Source: Arachnopeziza araneosa
Lineage: Eukaryota; Ascomycota; Leotiomycetes; Helotiales; Arachnopezizaceae
DNA length: 64,000 nucleotides
Assembly (NCBI GenBank): GCA_003988855.1
Contig: QYAI01000045.1
Span: forward strand, 1-64,000
Direction of reading: 5' to 3'
Under the pieces are notes generated by a model. It saw only the letters and a program-made list of their open reading frames with translations. It did not search any database and was not told the origin of the DNA. Each line of letters starts with the position of its first letter. Within the stretch, counting starts at the first letter, position 1. Position numbers and translations under genes: made by a program. Of the stretch, positions 45,057 through 57,449 are shown in pieces.

Positions 45057-47045
45057 TTAGTTACGCGCCTTGGGAATTTCATCTTCAAGCTCGACCTGGT
45101 ATTTGACGAAGTCTTTGAGAAGCTGTCCTGCTTGCGTATTCCCTCCAACGTGTATTGCTATAATCAACTGCTTCACATCCCAAAATCTAGATAGGAGTTC
45201 AAGTTAACCTTCTTCTGTGTTTTTGAATGAGAACTCACCCAGCTCCTTCCAACCAAGACTTAAGGTTTGTGGCTGGAACTCCATCTTGAGGACGAATGTT
45301 GGCTTTCATACGTTCAGCGACGCGGTCGGTCCATCCAGGAGTAGTTGTGGAAAGTCCTTCATCTAAAGGATCCTTGAAACGATCTTGGATGTTATCAGTC
45401 CAATCGATTTCAGCCGCGCTCTTATGAACTCTATCGTCTCTCGTAGTTTTTCGTCCCAGGCGAAGTGCTCGTGGCCTTGGGTCAATCTCGAAGAACTCAA
45501 CGACACCGTCTGGTTTGAGAATTCTATCAAGCTGAAGTTAGTAGCTGATTAAAAAACCTAATTTAATTTCGACTTACAGGCGAATATCCTCGAGGAAGGT
45601 TTTGTAACTCTCAATTCTGTCAAAGATCTCCCTAGCACGAATAAACTCGTACACATTATGTGGAATCGGGTTCTCATGAGCAAGAAGGCGGTTGAGGTTT
45701 CGTACAGTGAACTCGGGTTGTTCTTGGGTTCTATGAACGTTGCTAAAATAATCGGTTGGCAAACCGTCTTCTGAAATTGCCATAAAGTCTCTAGTATGTT
45801 GGTCAGCAGAGTAGATGAGGTGGGCTCCGGAATCTGGGATGATGAATCTCATCAGTCATACTTTACCAAGACTGAAGATCGGCCACACACTGGAACACCA
45901 GGGAGTCAGCATTTTTCTCTTAGAGCATGTATTAGGAGTGAGGAGGATCGAATGCCGCCAGATGCAGTTGTCCTGAGAGTGCATCACTTGAAATGCTCTG
46001 TCTCAGGAGCAAAAATAACAAAGGATTGATAGAGCCCGGGGATCCTTACTCCAGTGATTTGTGTCATCAAGACCGTCAACTATCCACTCAGGCAACTCCT
46101 TCTTGAAATTAAAACACCAAGTACCGTCACTACATCCAATTTCAAGAACACGACGAAATGTTTGACATCCTGTATCGTGTCGGGTATCCTCAGGCGTTGT
46201 GACAGTGGTATTTTTGGGGGTGGCAGGTCTGAAGTCCCAAGAAGAAAGTTTGTTTCTCCACATCTCATCGCTAACTAATATCGAATCGATTCCACCGGTT
46301 TGAGGGGCAAGGACCTTTCCTAATTTGCTTCGAAGCTGATAGTACCGAGTCAGTGAAACCATTGCTTTGTTGTGCTAAAAAACATAGCTGGGAAATCATT
46401 AAGCATTCAAGAAAAGGAAAATTGCAAGGGTTATAGTTGCAGATGGTCAGACTAAATGCTTACCTCATGATGATAATGCTTCTTTATAACTCTCAGAATC
46501 TGTGTAGCTGTCAATTGATCCGTAGTTTGATGCTTTCGCAGATCATTCTCATCGACCAGTTCGCCATACTCGTTATAAACAAAGTTAATCTTGACCAAGG
46601 TTCTAGACTTGCTGAGAGAATGTTGATGGCCTGATGAAGGGAGCAGCGATTTTGGGCTTTGAGAAAGCATCTTAGAATCGATGATCTAGAATCAAAGTTA
46701 GCACAACTCGTCAAGATGCTTCTGCCGAGTTACAATAGCTTTCAAGAATTTGTTATAACGAATAAAGGAGCAGAACAATCATACCTGAATTAAAGGCGAA
46801 GAGCTCTTGCATGACGAGATATTTTGCTGTAGCGGTAGCTTCACAGAGGAGGCAGAGCCTTCAATATCAGCAGAATCTTCTAGGTCACACTGCCTATTTT
46901 GAATGGAAAAGCTAGGGCTTAACTCCATGATAGAATTGTCTCCATGGCATTTGCAGCATACGGGTGAGCGTGACAATGCGGGTACTTTGTCTTCCATAGT
47001 CGGCTCGATGGCCTCACCAACATGTGTAGTGAAGCAACCAGACAT
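45057..47045 (-). CDS. SAM-dependent methyltransferase, LaeA/UMTA-like
   Basis: Six minus-strand exons (47045-46785, 46685-46464, 46374-46050, 45833-45578, 45523-45239, 45186-45057) give about 492 residues with all phases agreeing. Motif I of the Rossmann fold is RRVLEIGCSDGTW (about residues 236-247), followed by PEWIVDGLDDTNHW, then the helical YEFIRAREIFDRI and the DGVVEFFEIDPRPRALRLG and DWTDNIQDRF blocks. These match fungal UMTA/LaeA-type proteins that influence secondary metabolism and development. The first 160 residues are Ser-rich and Cys-containing (VCCKCHGD) with no recognised domain. Acceptors were chosen by frame; the 216-nt third intron and the second acceptor of the fourth are the least certain. 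Targets are unknown. Confidence 0.8.
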
Positions 47046-47304
47046 TTTGACGGACTGAGTCAGTGTCTGAAGAGAAAGGGTTCACAAATATGCAAAGAGC
47101 CTTTAAATTGACGTTTTTGATAGTAGGAAGAAATTAGGCGATTGTGGTGTACAATTTAGAAGTGATATGTTCCAACGCAAGCAAAATCGGGAAAGAGCGA
47201 GGCGTTCACGGTATGTCTTACTTTCCGTCGCTCTTAATTGTCCCAATCTACTTAACAAAGCAAGGAAAATCAGTTCCCCAAGTTAGAAGAAACAACCAAT
47301 CCAT

Positions 47305-47729
47305 TCACAATCTTGAGAACCCACCAGCACTCTTCACAAACTTCAATTGCATCGGAGCCCCAACCAGATCCTCATCCTTCAGCGTCTTCTGAAAAGCCTT
47401 AAAGGTATCTGAAGATCCATGGACACCGAGAGCGGCTTTGTCCTTATAACTATATTGTCTCAATCGTGTAATTCTCCTATATTGGAATACCTGTCTACCT
47501 CTCTAACATGATAATTTGCTCAACACCAGACTTCTTGTTTACTTCCCGGGTGATTTGGTACTTGAGCGTCCCCGGTTCATTTTTCTGGATATATTGAGAT
47601 ACTCTATTGAGGAGTTCTGTAACCTATAATGATGAGTAAACGATATGGGTACTAGGGATTGGCACTAACTCTGTTTGCTTTCCCGGTTTTGGGAGTGATG
47701 ATTGCAATTACATCAAGCTGAGAAGACAT
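47305..47729 (-). CDS. ABM-domain protein (antibiotic biosynthesis monooxygenase family)
   Basis: Three minus-strand exons, 47729-47670, 47623-47499 and 47449-47305, give about 109 residues. It reads MSSQLDVIAIITPKTGKANR, then ELLNRVSQYIQKNEPGTLKY, and ends with the helix SSDTFKAFQKTLKDEDLVGA. The dimeric alpha/beta-barrel topology (strand, helix, strand, helix) and the EPGTLKY motif are typical of small fungal ABM proteins. Such proteins act as oxygenases or decarboxylases in aromatic metabolism, or are uncharacterised; the role here is unknown. No signal peptide. Start at the ATG 47729, the family-length start; an upstream in-frame codon would add about 45 unrelated residues. The next gene upstream points the same way. 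Confidence 0.75.
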
Positions 47730-48212
47730 AGTTTTGTTGAGACTGAGAGTTAAACAAGGAATTACGGAGTTATATACATTTGACATGGTGCGGGAACCTT
47801 CTTTGTAATCATTCCCGGCATTCAAAGTATCAAGCAACAAGTACCTCGGCTTACCTTCGACCAATGAGAGAGCTTGCTCGGTTATCCGTGTTATTCATAC
47901 TAGAGCTCTAGAGATCCCATAGTTGATATTGTATTTCCGTTTTTATTTTTGTATCATCGATTAGTTAGAGCGCTGTCATGCAAACAAGTCGTGGAGGACC
48001 ATTACCCCTTTTTAAGCGAGTTGATGTACAACTCTTAGTCTAAGTAACCTATAGTACGCATTGATCACCTAGCTGGACTAACAGATACGCCTTTATGCCT
48101 TTCCCCGTAGAGCTGGTACATATATGCTTTCACACGAAACGCCTTGAAATGCTGACGCCGATTGCCAAACACCATGCTAATATGTCTCAGAGCCTAGTTG
48201 TTGTTTCCAGAG
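47730..48212. other. Intergenic gap
   Basis: 483 nt between co-directional minus-strand genes. It should hold the ABM promoter and the VPS9 gene 3' end. No motif or gene was recognised. Confidence 0.4.
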
Positions 48213-50562
48213 TTAAACAGCACCCATATCCTTCAAAGCCCCTGCTAGTCTCCGATAATCCCTAAGAAGCTCTAGGACTTCATTCAGCTTCAACTCACCA
48301 GGGTTCTGTAGTTCCATAAATTTCTTGATAGGTGGTGCAATTTTTGGTACTTCCTTTGGTGGCAGTGATGGTGCAAGATCCGGAAAGGCCTGCAAAGTGT
48401 CAGTTCAAGTTTATTATACTACGCAACAAGAAACTTACAGCTGTTAATTCAGTAACGCCGCCATCTGGAATTGCCTTGTTCGTCGGCGCAGGAGCAGACG
48501 TTGGTGCTGCTCGGCCAAATCCGCGCATCATACCCATGCCAGCAATTCTGTTCATAGGATTCAACGAGTTGCCAAGATTTCGCATTGACTCGACAATGGC
48601 CGGATTTCCCGAGTTGGGTAACGTAGCATGAAGTGGCGATGGAGATTTCTCACCACCCTCTTCTGCGAATGCAACTTTCTTGCTGTTACTCCCCGAACTT
48701 CTAGCGCTGTCCGTACTTCTATCCCGAGGGAGTTTGCGACCACCTATCATGTTTAGAAGCTTATCATCAGGTTTCGCTCCTGAATCCGCTCGTTTCCTTT
48801 CTGTAGTCTCTGGAGTGTGAAGAGAGCTTGCTCCACTAGTTGATCCATCTTCATCTGGAGGTGGCGTACTAACAAGCTTGCGTGCATCATCAAGCGTCTT
48901 AGGGACTATCATTTCACTCGTCTGTCCGGTCGTCTCTTCTTGTCGTTCTTTAAGTTTTCCGAAAAGAAACTTGTAGCTATCACCGAGACTGTTGCCAATG
49001 GTTTTGAATCCTTGATCAGCAGTATTCAAAACTGCATCGCCAGCAGCACCTAGTAAAGCTGGTGGTTGAAAAAGTTCGCTGAGTCGGCGATTGTGAACTT
49101 GCGTAGCTGGTCTTAGTCCAATTGGTGAAGGCTGTCCTTTTGAAAGGGTGGGACTTGCAGTTGTAGAGCTTACTTCTGCAGCAGAAGCGCTTGAAGCCGG
49201 TGTTAAACCAAGAAGCATTGGATCGAACTTCTCGACACCTGGAGTGTTAGGGCGGCTGTTCGATTTCGCAGGTCCTGAAGGTACTTCGTCTGCCCTCAAG
49301 CTTGCCAGATCAACTGTTTCGAGGAACGTGATTGCGGCTTCTAGATTTGTTAGGCAATATGCAGCTTCTCCATCAATTTTTGTCTCATTTCGAAATCTTT
49401 GAATGAAATACAGATTGCTTATAACATCAATACCTTCAGGTCGAGATGTAATTAACGTATATATAAGCATTGGCATGATCTCATCAGCAGATGACGAAGG
49501 ATGAAAATGAGAAAGCGTATCGACGATTGCTTTATGTGCCATTTTGAGATGCTGAAGTTTTCCAAGGGGGCATTTCTCGTCATTCATAGCGACAAGTTCG
49601 CCTCTAGCTTCTTCGAGCCATTCACGGACCTCCTTCTCCTTCTCCTCCGCAACTTTGAGATCTTTTTGGGACTCGAGACCTAAATCAATACCTAGATCTT
49701 TCAAGCCGATCCCGACCACCGAAAGGGCTGCTGTTTTGGATCTTAATTTCTCATCTTGGGCCTCATCCTGCGTACTCCGATGTCTCCATATCCTACCATA
49801 GATACCCTCACAGACGCGTCTTTCAACTGCCTCTTCCAAAGCGACCCGTTTTTGTTCTAGTAGCTTTCTAGCTCGTTTCCTCTCTGCGATCTCCTCAGCT
49901 GTTAACATTTGTTGTTCCGAGTCTTTCCTCTCAGAGGCTAATTTTGGTCTCTCTTTACTGCTGATTGAAACTGCCTTCGCTCGAAATTTATTGGTAGTTG
50001 AGGATAGTGATGAAGAGGATGGTGTAGGCGAGCTTTCTCGATGCTGGCGGGAGGACAACGTTGAGATGTGGGTATTTATATGGTTTGCTGCAACAGCGTA
50101 AAAGTCTTGGAAGAGACCCGAGAGCTTGTCGACGGTTGGAGGTGTTGGATGGATTTTAGCAGAGAGCGAATCGATGAAACTAAAGGAAGATCAAAAACCA
50201 TTGCAGTTGGTTGGCAACACTGCATACCTGTCACAAAGACTTGCAAGCTCAATTGGAAGTTCATCAAAGTCTTCTGGTAATTTCCCAGCTCCTCCGGAGC
50301 TTCCTCCGTCTTCTGATATCCTTTCAAAGACATCCGGCTGCTTCCGTACTTTATCCTCTATCGAGGTAGTCGAGTTGTTGACCATCACGCCTCCTGGTCT
50401 CATTCCATTCTGTATAGTACTGGCACGTTGATGGCGAGCTGACAGATCCGGGCTAGAAGGCTCCGCACGTGTGAAAGATTTAGAGATGTGAAGTGGTCGA
50501 GGACGGCTCTCGCTCTTTCGATTATTCGGAGCGGCCATGAAGTCTGGAAGAGTGGACGACAT
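48213..50562 (-). CDS. VPS9-domain protein (Rab5-type guanine nucleotide exchange factor)
   Basis: Three minus-strand exons, 50562-50228, 50179-48439 and 48389-48213, give about 750 residues. The VPS9 core spans about residues 262-400, with the helical SADEIMPMLIYTLITSRPE and the NLYFIQRFRNETKIDGEAAY / YCLTNLEAAITFLE signature that holds the catalytic Asp/Tyr contacts for Vps21/Ypt5-type GTPases. Ser-rich N- and C-terminal regions look disordered. A coiled-coil segment (AEEIAERKRARKLLEQKR) precedes the core. Fungal proteins of this shape (Muk1-like) promote endosomal Rab5 activation and vacuolar traffic. The last exon ends in a short helix after a Pro-rich linker. A Met seven codons upstream of 50562 is an alternative start. 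Confidence 0.88.
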
Positions 50563-51131
50563 TTTGTCAGTAATTGCCAACATTGCGAACAAATGGGTCA
50601 ACGTGGAAGGAAGGAAATTGGGCGTACATCAGAGCTTTTAACCTGTGGTGTTGCATGAACAACCTTCGTCTGAAACTGCTCAAACTAGGATGCTTTTTGG
50701 ATAAACGAATGTCGTGCAAAGAATTAAAGATGCACAGCTGAAGAAGGAAATAATTAGTCAAGGGACTTTCTTACATTTCCGCAGGAGCAGAAGGATTCCT
50801 TTAGTAGGAATATGGCATGAAAATGAGAAGTGCGGTTGTGAGAAGCCAAGAGAAGGATGAGATTAGTACGAAATGATATGACGCTGATTGTGATCTCTCC
50901 TAATCGGAAGAGCTCTGCGTACTTTACGTCATGATTCCTGCGTACTTATCAGTACCCGAAGTATCTGCCTGGTCAAAGACCCTTGTCAGCTGCACAAGCA
51001 GCTGATGCAGGCGGAACGCCTCTGAGCACCGCCTGGCCATGCCGGGGCTACGTACAGCCCATGATCAACAAACTCATTTGATCTTTCAACTTTCCTTCCT
51101 TTCAACTATTTCCTGTACACGATTTCAGAAG
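50563..51131. promoter_or_regulatory. Divergent region between the VPS9 and ATG15 genes
   Basis: About 570 nt between starts facing away from each other. It includes an AT-rich half toward the VPS9 side. Both promoters must be here; no single box is assigned. Confidence 0.4.
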
Positions 51132-53171
51132 ATGCCTAGATACCGGCACCCATCCTCTGAATGCACATCTGCTGGCAGAGTTACAGCTCGACTTCTTTTA
51201 TCGTTTTTGGCCTTATCGACTCCGCTCGTTGCCTCAAGGGATACGTCACGTCAAGAACCGCTACCTATTCTCTCACCATTCCTTCCAGACACGCCAAACC
51301 AGCCGGTTTCGAAGGGGGATCACATATTTGTACGTCAAATTAATCTGAACTCGTTCTCATGGCGCTAACAGCTCTAGACATTACGGCATGTATTCCACCA
51401 TGGAGACCTTAGTCGACCCTCGGTACATCGGCGGCACGATGTTCCTAAGCCCGCGTCTGGCATGTTTATAGAATCTGAGGGTGGGATAATGGAAGAAGTG
51501 AGCAGGCCGCTGGTGGTAAAGAGCAGTCCTATGAAAGTACAACGATTAAAGGATAGACGCCCCTCGGTAGTTGATCCCATGGTCGCGGCAGCGCGGGAGT
51601 ATTCCCAAGTTTGGGCTTCATCCCCAGACTTATGGACAATGGATAACGTTGATGCTCCAGATGTCACGAGTATGGAAACGATTCTAACGTTTGCTCAAAT
51701 GGCAGCAAATGCTTATGTACCCCTTCCTCAGACTGGGGATTGGAAAGATGTAAATGGGGGCTTTAACCGAACAGACGATGTTGGATTTGGATGGAATAGT
51801 GATGGGCTCAGAGGTTATCTCTATGCTGACGAGACAAATTCTACAATTGTTATTGGACTGAAAGGCACCACACTGGCTATATGGGACGGAGATGGAACTA
51901 CGACAAATGATAAGGAAAACGACAACCTCTTCTTCAGCTGCTGCTGTGGTCAACAAGGAAGCTCCTTCTACAGGCAAGTTTGTGACTGTGCTACAGGCAC
52001 ATATACCTGCAACGTTTCCTGCCTGAAGAAGAGTCTAAGAAGCGAAAATCGATACTATGCTGCGGCTCGCACTCTTTACACTAATGTCACAGCCATGTAT
52101 CCAGATTCCAATGTCTGGCTTGCTGGGCACTCGTTGGGAGGTTCAGTAAGTGCTATGATAGGACTGACATACGGCACACCGGCTCTCACCTTTCAATCCG
52201 TTCCGGACGCTTTACCAGCAAATCGATTGGGTCTTCCGGTCCCTCCAGGCGTGGATCCTGACAGACCAGGACAACGCGAATTCACAGGTGCATTCCATTT
52301 TGGTCACAATGCTGATCCTATATTTATGGGAACTTGCAACGGAGCCACGGCTAGCTGCTCTTATGCTGGATATGCTCTGGAGAGCGCTTGCCATACCGGC
52401 CGTGAATGTATATTCGACGTTGTGAATATCAATGGAACTAGGGTATCAATCATAACACATAAGATTATATATGTGATTGATAATGTTATCAAGAAATGGC
52501 TCAAAGCTCCGGAGTGTAGATTTACTCCTGAATGCTATGATTGTCCATTGTGGAAGGAAGTTACTGGTAACAGCAGTAAAACTGCAACGTCGGCTTCATC
52601 AACTTCAACCAAGACAAGAACTCGAACATCAACATGCAAAACTCCAGGATGGTGGGGTTGCTTGGATGAAACCACTACCGGAACTGCCACCTCCACGAGT
52701 AGCATTACAACTACGACCACTTCAACGTCAACGTCAACATGTAAGACTCCTGGGTGGTTTGGGTGTAACGATGAGGCAACAACGACCAAGAGTAGTAGCA
52801 ATATGCCTCTTCCCACGGCCACCAAAACGTCGACATCTACCTGCAAAACGCCAGGGTGGATTGGATGTAATGACCCTACGTCTGCCAAGAACTCATCATC
52901 CTCGATATCAACAACAACTTGCGCAACACCAGGTTATGTGTATGGATGTTACGACAAAACAAGTAGTCAGCCGACCCACGCTATCACTTCACCTCCAAGC
53001 ATGCCAAGCTCCACAAAGGCTTCAACTACAAAAAGCGTTGATCCAAACCATTCCGAGGACGTAACACCTACAAATACACCTCAGGGAAATTCTCATTGTC
53101 TTAGACGAAGTTGGTTAGGGTTCTGTAAAGAATGGGAAAATGGACCCTTGTTAGGTAAAGAGGAAATCTAG
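51132..53171 (+). CDS. ATG15: Atg15 vacuolar phospholipase/lipase, with C-terminal cysteine repeats
   Basis: Two exons, 51132-51329 and 51378-53171, give about 663 residues. A hydrophobic segment near residues 18-38 (LLLSFLALSTPLVA) forms the membrane anchor. The lipase-3 catalytic motif GHSLGG lies at about 316-321 with Ser near 318; the Atg15-specific ACHTGRECIFDVV and HNADPIFMGTCNGA also match. Atg15 degrades autophagic and MVB bodies in the vacuole. After the lipase domain come Ser/Thr-rich linkers with three CKTPGW(W/F/I)GC(L/N)D modules and a fourth diverged CATPGYVYGCYD, unusual compared with the usual Ser/Thr tail. The 48-nt intron falls at HIF-TLRHVF. Confidence 0.92.
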
Positions 53172-53292
53172 ACTCGTTGTACATAAGAGACGATAAGATG
53201 GCTGATTGAGTATCCAAGGCGTTTGGTTATGGGCATAGCTAGCATAAGCGTAGATGAGCAACTCATGATCTATGAATATATATTTTTTTGCT

Positions 53293-54218
53293 TTACTTAT
53301 GAACCCATTCGGCCTTCTTCTTCTCAGCAAAAGCCTTCATTCCAATCTTCTGATCTTCACTGCCAAACAGGCTATGAAAAACTCTTCTCTCATACTCTAC
53401 CCCATCTCTCAAAGGCAGATCTTGACTCTTATTCACGACTTCCTTTGCCGCTCTCACAGCCACTTTGCTATACCCCGCAATGGTCTCCGCAGTTCCTAAA
53501 GCCCCCTCCATTAACTCATCATACCCCTCAAAAACCCTCGCCGCTACTCCCCATTCCGCAGCCTCCTTACCCGTAAAACTCTTCCCTGTGAGAATCAACT
53601 CCATAGCCCTGGCCTTCCCCACCGCTCTCGTGAGTCTCTGACTGCCTCCAGCTCCTGGAATGGTGCCCAGCTTGATTTCCGGCTGGCCAAAATTAGCCGT
53701 CGCCGTACAGTACAAAATATCAGCCATAAGGGCCAGTTCACAGCCGCCTCCGAGAGCATGGCCCGATACGGCAGCGATGATTGGCTTCTTGACTGCAGTG
53801 GTGAGGTTAGACCATGACTCGATGAAGGCGGTGGTATAGGCTTCCGAGAAGGTCATGGTCGACATTTCTTTTATGTCGGCGCCGGCTGCGAAGGCTTTGG
53901 CTGAGCCGGTGATAATGATGGCTGCGATGTCTGGAGAGGCATTGAATGCTTGTAGAGCATCGTTGAGCTCGGTTATAAGAGGGGTGCTGAGGGCGTTGAG
54001 GGCTTTGGGCCGGTTGAGGGTGACTGTACTGGTTAATGATGGTGGAACTGAGAATCAGAGAAGGAGGATATACTTTGACCTACACCTGGTCGGGGTTCGG
54101 TGGTTTGGATGAATTCATATGATTTCACTGACCAGGCAGAGTAACTCTTAGCTATAGTCGGGATAGAGGAGGGTCGGAATCTGGAGGCAATTGGCCTCAT
54201 ACTTTTGATTGTGTTCAT
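53293..54218 (-). CDS. Mitochondrial enoyl-CoA hydratase
   Basis: Two exons, 54218-54080 and 54023-53293, give about 289 residues, the crotonase length. A basic Ser-rich leader (MRPIASRFRPSSIPTIAKSY) suggests mitochondrial import. The intron is joined so that the protein reads EPRPG-VVTLNRPKALNALS. The oxyanion segment GHALGGGCELALM and the catalytic glutamates (GGCELAL; FGQPEIKLGTIPGAGGSQR) are present; the C-terminus ends AFAEKKKAEW. It hydrates 2-enoyl-CoA in beta-oxidation or branched-chain amino-acid breakdown. The stop is convergent with ATG15 (121 nt) and the start divergent from RER1 (377 nt). Confidence 0.93.
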
Positions 54219-54595
54219 CTCTGCCTCTTCTTCACTTCAGTTGCACAGACTTGATTCTCACTTGATATGATGTTGAAAGTGAATGAGGAAGAAGGAAAAG
54301 TAGAACTCAAGACCTCAACTGCCTGTAATCATTGCACTTGCATCGGACGCCGTAAACCGAGCTCAACCGAAGACAACAGCTACCCCTGTCCCGCCGTCTC
54401 CGAGTGAAGAATCCCGTGACGAGCCGCGCCTTCTCGAAATTGATGCAAGGCAAGAACAGGTGTCGACTTATTTATTACGCATTCGACTATTGTTTGCGCC
54501 ACGTCCTCAATCAGCACTGAAGATCACTCTGCGCATACCTTGCACACTCTGATTCTTTGCAAGTGGTCAAGAAAAATTCAACAGCAGACCCAAAG
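54219..54595. promoter_or_regulatory. Divergent promoter of enoyl-CoA hydratase and RER1
   Basis: 377 nt separate the two starts. It must hold both promoters. Short CT-rich runs occur, but no site is assigned. Confidence 0.4.
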
Positions 54596-55347
54596 ATGGA
54601 TTCAATGGAGCCTGAACAGACCCCTTTTGCGGCTGTGAGCGCGCAGACATCCAGAATACAACGCGTGAGTTATGGATTGAACAGAAGGCGTCATGCGCTT
54701 GTGCTGCGTCTTGGAAAGGGATGTGAGCTGATACGAACGTGAACAGCAATACCAAGCTTTACTGGATAAGTCAACACCCTACGTACCATACAGATGGATT
54801 GGGACACTTGCCATTCTCTTCATCTTTTTTGTCAGGATATTCGTCGCACAAGGATGGTACATTGGTATGGCTCCAAGCCTCCCCCAAGTCCACGTCTAAA
54901 AAGATTCACAGTTGCATATTCCCTCGGGATTTACCTCCTTAACCTCTTCCTCGCCTTCCTTCAACCCAAGTTCGATCCATCAAATGAGGCCATAGATAAC
55001 GACATGGAGGATGGCTCAGCCGGCGGCCTTCCCACGAAGCAAGATGAGGAGTTTCGGCCATTCATTAGACGTCTCCCGGAGTTCAAATTCTGGCATTCAG
55101 CAACAAGGGCAATTGTTATCGGATTCGTCTGCACCTGGTTCTCGATTTTCGATGTTCCCGTCTTCTGGCCGGTCTTGGTAGTTTACTGGTTGATTCTGTT
55201 TGCCTTGACTAGTATGTTTCGTCAGCCTGATCTAGGAGTTTGGTATACTAATTAGCAATAGTGCGGAGACAAATTCAGCATATGATCAAGTATCGTTATG
55301 TGCCATTCACATTCGGCAAGACAAAATACACCAAGAATAGCGCTTGA
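54596..55347 (+). CDS. RER1: Rer1 ER-retrieval receptor
   Basis: Four exons, 54596-54664, 54747-54864, 54912-55211 and 55262-55347, give about 190 residues with phases agreeing throughout. Four membrane spans match Rer1: RWIGTLAILFIFFVRIFV, WYIVAYSLGIYLLNLFLAFL, ATRAIVIGFVCTWFSIF and FWPVLVVYWLILFALT. FDPSNEAID lies after the second span, and the C-terminus MRRQIQHMIKYRYVPFTFGK is the family's cytosolic coat-binding tail. Rer1 retrieves ER membrane proteins from the early Golgi in COPI vesicles. Introns of about 47-82 nt are typical for the window; one splits the valine of YIV, and the last splits the methionine of TMRRQ. Confidence 0.94.
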
Positions 55348-56070
55348 ACATTTGATGAGATGACTGGGGAAATTGGATTCGAAGATGTATGATGTATCAA
55401 CGTCGTGATGGTTCGTCCATCATATGTATAAAATGTCTTGTATTCGGATGCAGCGGGAATTGCATTCACGTGGAGGGAGACTTTATTGCCCTTTTAATGA
55501 CACCTTCTGGGCTCACTATGCTAGGGATATGGGGGCATAATGGCCGGGGTCTGGCGAGCGCTGGGCTAGATAGAGAATATATAGACAAATAGGTCTCTTC
55601 CTTGCTCTGTCTTGCAGGTCTTTTGAAAGCAGAAAGTGTATCGTTCGAATATGCTAATTTCAATTTTCCCCTTGAGCTAAAGAGAGACCACAATTTCAAG
55701 CGTCAAAATTCAAGGGAGGAAATTCTTGAACGGAAGGGCTTTCTGTTAGGTTTACTGCCTTGCACTGCTTTACAAACAACAAGAGAAAGTCGTAAAAGCA
55801 TTAAATCATCAAATTATCGAGCACTTTGGAAGAGTGAAACTTTTCAGTTTAACTATGCTAGTGATCAAAATTGAGTCATCCAAGAAACTTTTCTTGTCAC
55901 TTTCATTCCTTTTCAATCTGTCTTACTATCTTCCAGCAAACTCGTTGCGGCTGGCAAGGATTTGTTCAGCCTCGTCTCCGACACGCTAACGAACATCAAA
56001 TTCCATCCAGGGTCGATACAAATCAAACTCAACCTCTCACCACCACTACTTTTGGTTGAATAGTCGCGCA
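55348..56070. other. Intergenic gap, nothing recognised
   Basis: 723 nt between RER1 and PAF1, both on the plus strand. Short open frames without domains. It should hold the PAF1 promoter and leader. Confidence 0.4.
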
Positions 56071-57449
56071 ATGGCGTCTTTATCTTCACAGCGCATGATT
56101 CATCAGGATTACATTGCGCGAATCCGATACTCCAATGCCTTACCACCTCCTCCTAATCCCCCCAAACTCCTTGATATTCCCAACACCGGCCTGTCGAGCG
56201 GCCAATATACAACACCTGGATTTGCTTCGCGGCTTGCGCGAGATCAGCCTCTAAATATTGAAGCTGATGCAGAGCTTGGAATGCCCTTAGATTTGGTGGG
56301 AATGCCAGGTATCTTTGATGGAGACGAGAGCTGTAAGTAGCGACAAACTTCAGATGAGGTTCATGCTAATATTGCACAGCTATTCAAGCACCTTTGAATC
56401 CTCCACCTGTTCATCCTCATGACCGAGCCCTTTTGAAACCCCTTTCGGCCTTGGGAAAGCCTAAATTTGCAGACTCCGGAGTATCTTTCCTGCGCCGTAC
56501 TGAGTACATTTCTTCCTATACGTCTAAATCGCGTTTTGAATCTACAACCTCGAGATCATTAATCAAAAATGTTGGAAATCGTACTAAGCGACCGGTCACC
56601 AATATCGATAAAGAATCTCCCGAATATATCAAAGGCGAAATAGAAAAGGGCTTCCAAGTCGCAGTACAGAATTTGAAAAACAGCACCGCAATCCGACACC
56701 CCAACTCTTCCAAACGAAATCTCAAGCTTGTCGACTCCTACGAACTCCTCCCCGATCTTGACTCATTCCCAGACCCAGGCGGCTATGTCGCCATCAAATT
56801 CCTTACCAACCCCGTCCCCCCCAGTACAACCTACGACGAACGACTTCTGGGCTCCTTCCTCAAACCCATGGAACCTTTACAGGAAGAAGAAGAAGCCAAG
56901 CAACTCGCACGCGAGCTTCATGCGCGGGATCCAGAGCGCTATCCCAAGGTAGAAGATAGCATGGAATACGAATTCTTCATGGCAGACACTGTATCCGACG
57001 CCTTAAAATTCAAGCGCAAATTCGAATCACCATCCTCTTCTTCCTCTGATATGATCCGCTTTAAACGCGTCCGTGCCTACGAAAGCGCCCTCTTCATCGG
57101 CGGCCAAGAGGATAAATACGACGACGAAGTCGCCCTCGTCTCTTACGATGGCGACGATAGATTGCATCAGAAGGGCATATATTATTACCCCATTGTCCAG
57201 AAGATCCATATCCGTCCCCAGCGAACGAAGAATATCAACACGAAGAAATGGGGCATTAAATCGAAAGAGGATGAGGAGAGGGAATTGGAGAGACAGACTG
57301 ATTTTGTGGATTTGAGAGTAGAAGAACCGAATGAGGAGTTGCAGGCTCAGAGGAATGTTTACAGGACCCATCCATATGGGAAGGACCCTGATGCTGATGA
57401 GGCGGAGAAGGAACCTGCTGAAGACCGGGAATCGTTAAGTCCCGAGTAA
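56071..57449 (+). CDS. PAF1: PAF1 complex subunit Paf1
   Basis: Two exons, 56071-56332 and 56380-57449, give about 443 residues. The N-terminus has QDYIARIRYSNALPPPPNPP, characteristic of Paf1, then HPHDRALLKPLSALGKPK and FLRRTEYISSYTSK, and the acidic RTHPYGKDPDADEAEKEPAE tail. Paf1 is the scaffold of the Paf1C, which travels with RNA polymerase II, promotes H2B ubiquitination and H3K4/K36 methylation. The joined intron (56333-56379) is 47 nt. Start ATG 56071 is the first in frame after an upstream TTG. Confidence 0.93.
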
